Below are positions 1 to 7,429 of a DNA stretch of 31,634 bases, one piece after another. Numbering within the stretch: position 1 is the stretch's first letter; every line of letters starts with the position of its first letter. Source of the stretch: Acanthamoeba sp. SK_2022b (taxonomy: Eukaryota > Discosea > Longamoebia > Acanthamoebidae); contig JANDJZ010000486.1 of NCBI GenBank assembly GCA_027943245.1, positions 1 to 31,634 of the forward strand, given 5' to 3'. Position numbers and translations under genes: made by a program. The notes under the pieces were generated by a model. That model was not told the origin of the DNA and did not search any database. It saw only the letters and a list, made by a program, of their open reading frames with translations.

Positions 1-617
1 GAGGAAGCTTGATGCATTTGAGAGCCAGGTGTGTGCGTGGGCTGAGGTGCAGCAGGGGTGAAGATGGTGGGCTGCTGGGCTGTGGGAGGCTGCATCTGTG
101 GAGGTTGCTGGTAGTATTGAGCAGGGGAGGGCGTAGCCATCTTCGCGGGGGCCACGTCATTGAAATTGTTGCCTCCAGCCAGATCGTGATGGTGTCCATT
201 TGGTGGGGCTGGGGATGGCGCCGCAAGCTGGTCGAAGAATGAAGAGCCAGATGCGGCACTGCCCCCAAAGAGTGCGGACGCATCCCCATCTTGCTGAGAG
301 GAAGTGCCGAAAAAATCGTCTTGCTGAGGAGGACCGCTAAACAGGTCATCTGGCGTAGCCATTTCGGTAGGTGCGAACAAATCTGCTGATGAGGCCAGTT
401 GGTCAAAGAATGCTGACGATGCTGCAGGGGGCTGAACGATTGTGCGAGATTGGTGCGGTTGAGGAGAATGGAGCGTCAAGTGGTGGTTGCTCAATCCGCT
501 GCCGCTAAAGGCTGGTGCTGGCGATGGAGCCGCTGTGAAGGTGTTGAAAATGTCGAAGTCTGCGCCGCCTCCGCTGCCGCTGAAGAGGTCGGGCACCACG
601 TCGATGGTATTCTCCAT
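1..617 (-). CDS. N-terminal part of a low-complexity protein with FFDQLA and DLF motifs (runs off left edge)
   Basis: An open minus-strand frame runs from an ATG at 617 to the window edge without a stop, giving about 205 N-terminal residues; the rest lies outside. The protein starts MENTIDVVPDLFSGSGGGAD and is rich in Ser, Ala, Gly, Pro and Gln. FFDQLA occurs twice, with DLFSG, DDLFSG, DDFFG and ALFGG between; the far end turns into a Pro/Gln/Thr-rich tract. Short DLF and FFDxL motifs on a disordered chain are typical of trafficking scaffolds such as Sec16 and of clathrin or AP-2 binding adaptors, but no folded domain is visible, so no function is assigned. It diverges from the Ras-like gene to the right. 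Further introns cannot be excluded. Confidence 0.6.
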   Translation of the reverse strand, partial: MENTIDVVPDLFSGSGGGADFDIFNTFTAAPSPAPAFSGSGLSNHHLTLHSPQPHQSRTIVQPPAASSAFFDQLASSADLFAPTEMATPDDLFSGPPQQDDFFGTSSQQDGDASALFGGSAASGSSFFDQLAAPSPAPPNGHHHDLAGGNNFNDVAPAKMATPSPAQYYQQPPQMQPPTAQQPTIFTPAAPQPTHTPGSQMHQAS

Positions 618-1088
618 CTCCTCGACTTTTCCCCTCACGACTCCGACAGGGCCCAGTGAAGCAACAGCAGACCAGATGTTGGCCTGCCAGTGCCCTTCAA
701 CCTTGTTGTTGGCTGGCCTCTGCCCTGCGTTCACCGGCGCTTTTCTCCGGTATTTTTTCACGCTGACGTGGCATGTACCTAATCCGCATCTGAGCGCCTT
801 TTGCAGCTAGAATGTAAGGTATAGCCGTGTTCCCTCGTGCCAACAAGCGGACGTTCGAACGCCACAGCCCTCTTTAGAAAGATTGCACAGGTCGGTCGAT
901 TCACATCTTGGATTATTGGCGGCACCAGCCTCTGCCTTTGGAGCTCGCCTCCCCTCAAAATCTCGATCCCACTGGGGCACTCACGAACAGATGGAACCAA
1001 TCTTTCCAGTCCTACGAGAAGAAACGGTCAATGTGGTACATAGCTTTTCCGCCACTTGGGAGTCCACTATATATCTCGGATTGAGTTG
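618..1088. other. Intergenic region between divergent genes
   Basis: No convincing reading frame lies here. The stretch should hold the promoters of the leftward low-complexity gene and the rightward Ras-like gene. A TATATAT run sits at 1069-1075, only about 15-20 bases before the ATG chosen for the Ras-like gene. If it is a true TATA box, translation of that gene may start further downstream than modelled. Confidence 0.4.
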
Positions 1089-3780
1089 ATGATTTGCTGG
1101 GACCAGGTCGTGTTGGGCACAGAGACCTCTGGCAAGCACAGATTTGTTGCCTCTTTGGTTGGCAGGGCACAAGCTTTAAACACGCTTGGTACATGCACTG
1201 CCAACGCACGCTTATCTCAACAAGCGCGCGTACTCATGTCAGGAGGTACAACTTGGCAGGCGTGCCTGTTGCGATGAAGAAGAGGATGGTTTTGGGCGGC
1301 ACAGCCTTCACCGTCAACCTCGACACCAACATCTGCGGCTTCTGGGGAGTCAATGACCAGGTACAGCGTGCAGCTCACTCTGAGCGCTAATGTAGTCGAC
1401 GCCTTATCCTCTCTACAGGCTATTCGATCAGGTGATCGGTTCATTTTTGTGTACAACACTGCGTCTCGGGCAAGCTTCGAAGAGTTCAAGTTCACTCGCG
1501 AAAGGCTGATGAACATGGATATAGACCGTGATTCAAGAAAAGGCTCCACGGACCAATTACACCTGACATGGTACGGTCTCGATTCCGTCACGATGGTTGT
1601 TTTCAGGGCTAAGCAAGATGCTTAAATGTAGGCGGCTACCCTTGATGATCGTGGGCTATCACAAGAGCGACAAACTGCGGCAAGTTCCGTTTTCAGAAGG
1701 GAAGCGGTACTCGGAGTATTACAAATGTGCTTTCAAGGAGGTGCGGCAAGACGATCCAGCTGGAGTGGAAGAGTGTATTCGAGAGATGCTGGCCGATGAG
1801 TACGGTGTCGTGGGTACGTATCTCATTGGCCCTGAGCCCCGCTTGTCTTTAGTCTCACGCACTCCACGGCTCCAGCTTCCCCCAAGTATTCTCTCGCTTA
1901 TGAACGAGAGACTCTGGACGACGTGAGCAGCTTGACCGAATTCGAGATTGTACCCTCTGCAACACCGTAACTTTCGTGCCGGGCATTGGCTATCTCTAAT
2001 GGTGGCCCTTTCTTGCTGTACAGGCGGTAATGGGAGATTTGTTTGTGGGAAAGACGTGTCTCATACGAAAGTTGATAACTCGGACGTTTAATCCGCGATA
2101 CTTGAGCACTGCAGGTTACTGGCCTGGGACCACATCGCACCCGGGCCTCCTTTGAACTAACAACAACTTTTTGCCACCACCGCATGAACAGAGGAACACA
2201 AACAAAAGTATCGGCTGGCAGTGGAAGGGAAGAGCTACATCCTCCGCCTGACCGATACGCCAGGCATGATGCCACTCGAAAATCTGACAAAGGAGGTAAT
2301 GCTTCCCTCTCACACTGAAATCCAAGACCTACGCAGCCGTGGTAACACAATCATCATGCAGTACCTGCTGCCGCTGCAAGGCTTCATCTTGGTGTACAGC
2401 GTGACATCGCGGAGTAGCTTCAATCGAATAAGCCAGATTTACCCAATCATACACAAGGACAAGACCGAGACCAAGCTTCCGCACATTATAGTCATCGTGG
2501 GCAACAAGTCCGACGAGCATCTAGACAGACAGGTTTGCCTTGCATCTACCAATCAACTGGCTCCTCCGGGCTTCTCACTCGAGCTCATGGTTGAACAGGT
2601 ATCACTCGAGGAGGGCAGCCAGTTGGCCAGGCAGCTAGGATCGGCCTTCTTTGTCGAGATGTCCACTAAAGAAGAGTCGGTGGAGGAGCCATTCCTGCAG
2701 TGCGTGAAGTATATGCAAAACGGCAGCAGCCTCGCCCCTATACCTCAATGTACGAGCTCCAGCGATCCGACACCTCATCACATTCACCGCTTAACTTTCC
2801 GCTTCAGCCCCAGGAGGTGGCGAAAGGGACAAGACAGGGCCGCTACAGATGATGGAAAAGCGGAGATGGCGAGCCCGAAACTTCGTGCTGCGAGAAGGAG
2901 TTTTGAGCTTCACCAGCAACATACCGATCGGGCCGGCCAAAGGGGCGTTTCCGGTACGGTCCCTTCATATATAGATACCCTCGGTTCTTCCACCTGACTT
3001 GAGGCATCATTGCTCGGCGTCAACAGTTAACTGGGGCGATGGTGAAGGAGCTCCCCGCCGAAGCGAAGCTTTTCCCGTTTGAGTTGACTTGCACTGGTAC
3101 GAACAGTGGCCTTGAGGGTCCGCAGTTTTAGGTTGAAAGTTGATCATTTCTTGATGGTGGGCTACAGAAAACAGTGAAGCGTGGCACCTCGGTGCGTCGT
3201 CGGCCGAGGAGCGAAGCGCGTGGATGGCGTCAATCAGGCAGGCGGCAAGCAAGCCAGTTAAGACCGACGATCATCAGCCCGACCAGTTGAGGCGAGCGGC
3301 TAGCCCTTTACCAGTTCATTACACTTCCCCGATATCCACGCCATTTACCCGGAGCGAAGAGATAGACATCCGGAAGCCGGTTACACTCAGCGCAGTACGG
3401 AGGAGTTCTTTCGTTCATTTACTCAGCACTCACCCGTCAACTTGTCTGAACTGCAGGACGTACCTTCGCCTGCTGCTGCGAAGCCAATTAGCTTCTCTAT
3501 CATGGATCTGGCCGACACAATGGGCCGGGGCACCCCAACAACCAGCTATACCATCAACCCGATGTATGTGGCCATGCATTCCCTTTGTTCTCCCGCCACT
3601 TGAGCTAACGCTCTTGGCGTCGTGTTGGGCAGGTGGCGCTCCTATGATGCGCTTGGACTTGCATCTCCCTCAACGCCCAGCAGGAAAACCGCGATCGGCG
3701 AGAAGGTCACGGCGTTGTGGCGCCGCGACACAAAGAAGAACAGGAAGGACAATGGCAAATACAAGACTACAGACCAATAA
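1089..3780 (+). CDS. Tandem Ras-like GTPase / Ras-like GTPase / PH-domain protein
   Basis: About 620 residues from some 14 exons. Well-fitting exons are 1419-1527, 1607-1817, 1853-1949, 2024-2114, 2192-2295, 2362-2532, 2599-2749, 2808-2953, 3027-3096, 3168-3379, 3427-3563 and 3633-3780. Domain 1 (about residues 5-170) aligns to Ras over switch I to LDT, then RSGDRFIFVYNTASRASFEE, but is degenerate: a candidate P-loop GTETSGKH, LDTNI for DTAG, YHKSD for NKxD. Domain 2 (about 212-370) keeps GDLFVGKT, Thr of switch I (LSTAEE), DTPG, NKSD and STK, but the Gln61 position is Met (TPGMM). A PH domain follows (about 395-485): KRRWRARNFVLREG at its start and W..L.ASSAEERSAWMASI as its C-terminal helix. 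The tail is basic with no CAAX box. Splicing of 1949 to 2024 joins EFEI to AVMGDLFVGKT and is what fuses the two GTPases. The first intron (about 1189-1242) is unresolved by phase, so the 5' end is uncertain. Confidence 0.72.
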
Positions 3781-4012
3781 ACCGATCCTCTCGCGGATGC
3801 AGGAATGGCTTTTTTGTGAACAACCTGGGCAAGGCGGTGTCCATCGCGAAGAAAGCCTCCTGGCTACAGGTGATGCGGCTGTTGACCACCTCTTTGGATT
3901 GTCCAATGTAAGCGAGTAACGACTGGAGTCCGGCCGGGAACCAGACGCAGGAGAAATAAATATCGTCCCCAAAATTTCACTTCAGCAAACGGCCACAAAC
4001 CACCGGTAAGCC

Positions 4013-5855
4013 ATGGAGCCGCTGCCGTACGAGCTGAGCTTCCAGGTCCTCTCAAGGTCCCGCCTTCTGGTCAACCTATCATACCCAGGCCCATGGCTGC
4101 GCTTCCCCCCCCCTCCTTATACAACCTCTACCTTTTGTGCAGTTTGACCACGCGGCAAGTGCTGGGGTTGCAGCTGGTGAGCCACGACTGGAATGAGCTC
4201 GTCATGCGCTACCTCGCCCAAACCAGGGTACACTGCGACCGCTGCGTCCTGCGATGACCTGAGCCGCTGACCTCCCGTCCTCCCGGCCAGATGCTCGAGT
4301 TGACATCCGTGGCGCGAGTGGTGAAAGAGGTCGTGCAGAACCTCCTGCCTCGCAACCCCGACCTCCGCTCCCTCAACGTCGCCAAGTGCTACAAGCTCAC
4401 CACTGCCGACGTGGGCGCCATCCTGAAATCATGTTCCAAACTGCAAGCGTTGCATTTCGAGGTGCCTCAGCCTCGCGCAGTGTGTGTCTTGCGTGTGTGT
4501 CACGCAGCGCGTCGAGCCAAGACTTGACGCACCAACCGATGCAGGGGTGCCGCATTACGGATGTCGCTCTTCACATGATCGCCACGGCCAACCCTCCGTT
4601 GCGCGCTCTCAACGTATTCCCGCCTGCGCGTGTCTATGGTCTATGGTCCGTGAGTCTAACTCTCTCTCTCTCTCTCTCTTGATGATCGGGACAGCTGCGC
4701 GACTGCAAGCTGGTGACCGACGGCGGAATGCGGGAGCTCCTCACCCACTTCCCCCAACTGCAGTACCTCGACGTCAGGTAGCCGCCACTACCGCTTGCGC
4801 TCGCGCGCTGCTTCACTGCCCTGGGTCTCCTCTTGGGACCGTCTCGGATCTGACTCCATCGTTGTTGCCAGCGGGTGCAAGGTGCGGTCGCTGGGGATTG
4901 GACGTGAGAACACGCTGGAGGGCTTGCGTCTGTTGGACGTCAGCCGCACAAGCCTGAGCGGCGAGGCCCTCAATGACATCGCCAAGCGCTTCCCCAATCT
5001 GTTCCACCTCAACCTCGAGGCACAGCCTCCCCTCACTCTCCTCGCCTCTGGTCTTTTGTGTAACTTCTTTTTCTTTATTTATTTATTTATTTATTTATTT
5101 TGTTTTTTGTTTATTGTTTTAGCAATGTTCGCACGTGTCGGAAGCATGGCTCAAGGCCAGTTTCTCGTCACCGTGCCTTGCGCTGACATCGCTCAACCTC
5201 TCGTGGAACTCGAGGTGCGTTTTGTGATGACATAACATATCGCTGTCTGTGGCTATAGCTCACCCAATTCGCTGCCGACCGGCGCGCGTGTGGGATGGGC
5301 TGACCAGTATCAACGACAGCTGCATCGAGAGCGTGACCAGGATGCTGCCCAATCTGTGCTCGCTTGAGCTGGAGAGCTGCTACGAGATCACCGACCGCAG
5401 TACGACCACCCCAGCCTCTGTAACGTGAGACGAGCGCACAACTGGAGCACGGGCAGGCTACGCGGAGAAACCTACCCCTCTGGGATTTGGGGGGGGGGTG
5501 AGCGTGCAGGCGTGGCCCAGATCGCAGCGCATTGTCCCAAGCTGGAGAACCTGCAGCTCGAACAGTGCTTCAAGCTCACCGATCAATGCCTCGCCCTGCT
5601 CGCTTCATCTTGCCCTTCGCTTCGCTTCCTCAAGGTGCGCTCGCCTCTTGCGCCATAGGTGGCGATCAACAGCTTGGCCTGCTGACGTCAGATGGCGGGC
5701 CCCAGATTCGAGGTTGCAATGCCGTCACGGCGGAGGGGCTGGCGGCCTTTACCGACGCGCTGCCCGGCTGTCGGGTGCTCACAGAGAAGGGCCAGAAGAG
5801 GGATTACCGCCTCATCTTCCCCGAGGACCCGTTGGCTCCGCTCGTCTTCGCCTAG
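4013..5855 (+). CDS. F-box / leucine-rich-repeat protein (FBXL type)
   Basis: Ten exons join in phase: 4013-4056, 4143-4227, 4291-4461, 4545-4613, 4695-4777, 4872-5019, 5123-5214, 5308-5399, 5510-5634 and 5706-5855, giving 352 residues. The N-terminus MEPLPYELSFQVLSSL...VLGLQLVSHDWNEL is an F-box, the Skp1-binding module of SCF ubiquitin ligases. The rest is a run of Skp2/FBXL-type leucine-rich repeats such as LRSLNVAKCYKLTTADV, LRLLDVSRTSLSGEAL, LCSLELESCYEITDRS and LENLQLEQCFKLTDQC, which would bind the substrate; the substrate is unknown. Exon ends were chosen so that the LxxLxLxxC spacing is kept across each join. One intron (5020-5122) then needs a GC donor (GAG|GCACAG). At 4613 the weak donor GTATTC is preferred over a GTGAGT at 4651 because it preserves repeat length. 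Confidence 0.88.
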
Positions 5856-6221
5856 TAGGTGGTCGACACCTACATACGGACTGCCGCATTGTGCCAAACT
5901 GTGTGCTTTATAAAGGCCTAACTTTGGTGGTCGCGACAGCCTATGACCGTATGTGTTCGCTCGGGGTGTTCGCCCTCCTCAACCTCGCATGCCTCTCAGG
6001 GACGCCGCGAGCTTCATGAACCAATTAGCTTTTGATGGACTCTGCAATGTGCCTTCAGCTTGATCGTCTCTGTTGTGCTACACAATGGCGCTGCCAGCAT
6101 ATACATGTGTTCTCAGGAGCACCCGGTTCCACTGGTGATTTCCATTGATTTCTCATATGGCTTTTTCTTGCCCCCAGAAAAGCGCCAACAAACAGACCCA
6201 ACAAACTCTCGTTCACCCCTC
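5856..6221. other. Intergenic region before the histone H4 gene
   Basis: No supported gene. It contains the 3' flank of the F-box/LRR gene and the probable promoter and leader of the H4-like gene. A TTTATAAA-like sequence lies at about 5908-5915. The open frame continuing upstream of the H4 start shows no histone similarity. Confidence 0.4.
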
Positions 6222-6530
6222 ATGTCGTTAGTGCCAAGAGGAATGGGTCTGAAAGGACTAGGCAAGACTAAGCGCCGCAGGAAGGTCTATAACGGCAATA
6301 TCCAAGGAGTCACAAAGCCGGTCGTCACTCGGCTAGCCAGGCGGGGAGGAGTCAAGTGGGCGTCGTCGTTGGTCCATGTTGAGACTCGCTCGGTACTGAA
6401 GGAGTTTCTGGCCAGGCTTGTTCGTGACGCGATCGCCTCGGGGCCAGCCCTCAGGCGCAGCAAGACCCTGACCGACCAGGACGTCCTTCTGTCGCTCAAG
6501 CAACAGGGCCGCACCGTCTACAAACATTGA
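6222..6530 (+). CDS. Highly diverged histone H4 variant
   Basis: An intronless frame of 102 residues, close to the 103 of canonical H4. The histone fold is unmistakable: RRKVYNGNIQGVTKPVV, RLARRGGVKWASSL, ETRSVLKEFLARLVRDAI, DVLLSLKQQGRTVYKH align along the whole length with the H4 core. For a protein that is nearly invariant in eukaryotes the changes are many. In the tail, Lys5 is Met, Lys8 and Lys12 are kept, the Gly-Gly-Ala before Lys16 is shortened, His18 is Arg and Lys20 is kept. The C-terminal GFGG is replaced by KH. The frame is open further upstream, but the ATG at 6222 (MSLVPRGMGLKGLGK) best matches the start of H4. A replacement variant with a special chromatin role is likely; it could also be a decaying copy, although the frame is intact. 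Confidence 0.9.
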   Translation: MSLVPRGMGLKGLGKTKRRRKVYNGNIQGVTKPVVTRLARRGGVKWASSLVHVETRSVLKEFLARLVRDAIASGPALRRSKTLTDQDVLLSLKQQGRTVYKH

Positions 6531-6703
6531 AGCTGGTGTACCTTGCCATGACTTGGGGTATCGATCCCACAATAAGATCGGCCAGCTCGTGGTATGCAAC
6601 AATACTAACAGGAAGTGAAAGAATGCTGTTGGTGGGTATTTATTTTCTTTTTTTGACACCAAAAGTTAGTTCTTCTTTTCGACCGAACAACAAGCAAACG
6701 GAC

Positions 6704-7301
6704 ATGTCTTCTTCTACCGAGGCGCAGCAACCTATCGAGAGGGTGAAGAGAGTGCCCAAGTACGTTCAGGACCCCGTCAAGTACGCCAGCATGGGGCTCG
6801 CCGTGGCCGAGATGAAAAGTCCCCGCAGCGTCTTTGACTGGTGCATCCTCATCGCTCCGGTCGCGCTCGAACAGCGAGGGGCCGACCTGAACGCCTGGAG
6901 GAACCAAGTTCGCAAGGTCCAGGCCAGGCACGCGGCCAGCGATGCGCACACGCTCCTCTGCGCCATGTGGTCCCACAACACGCTCCGCGCTGTCTTCCCC
7001 AAGACCACCTTTCGCGCTGGGTTCATCGTGCTCCGACGTCAGGCGGCCGGGGCAGCTGATCTCGACGTGCTTCTCGTGCATCAACGCAACCCGACACGCG
7101 TGACGAACAAGAAGGGCCAGACCAAGATCACTCCGCCCAAGACGGGCCTACCCAAGGGCGCGTACGAGCCCAAGGACGGCTCTCTGTGGGCCACGGCCAG
7201 GCGCGAGCTGAAAGAGGAGACCGGCCTCGACTTGGGCTTCGAGCAGACCACGGCTGCTTACCACATCTGCCGCGATCCCGTCGTCTTCGGGCGCACCATA
7301 A
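6704..7301 (+). pseudogene. Nudix hydrolase, 5' part, interrupted by a transposable element
   Basis: The frame from ATG 6704 (MSSSTEAQQPIERVKRVPKY) encodes about 199 residues up to the insertion, then reads into the element and stops at 7366. The Nudix signature is near residues 150-175: LPKGAYEPKDGSLWATARRE followed by LKEETGL, with the metal-binding RELxEE core intact. Nudix enzymes hydrolyse nucleoside diphosphates linked to another moiety; the substrate here is not predictable. The N-terminal 100 residues (..SVFDWCILIAPVALEQRG..) look like a family-specific extension. The matching 3' part lies at 10244-10522 in the same frame. As it stands this allele would make a truncated protein lacking the last part of the Nudix fold. 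The upstream in-frame ATG near 6527 overlaps the H4 stop and is less likely. Confidence 0.82.
7298..7301. repeat. Target-site duplication ATAA, left copy
   Basis: ATAA directly precedes the left inverted end of the piggyBac-like element; the matching copy is at 10244-10247. In the Nudix frame both copies begin a codon. Confidence 0.7.
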
Positions 7302-7429
7302 GCCGTAGGCTTGGGCAGCCACCCATCCCCACCCCCTTTCCAAAAAGCGACGACGGGGGTCAATAATCACTGATATTTCTCTCTATTTCAGGAAGGTGTC
7401 GATTTCTGTTTGGGACGGGGGGAAAAGAC

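Noticed and set aside
1094..1390. Alternative P-loop GPGRVGHR in another frame of the first GTPase
   Set aside because: It lies too far from switch I if read without an intron and is less like a beta1-P-loop than VVLGTETSGKH. Neither is fully proven, because the first intron is unresolved.
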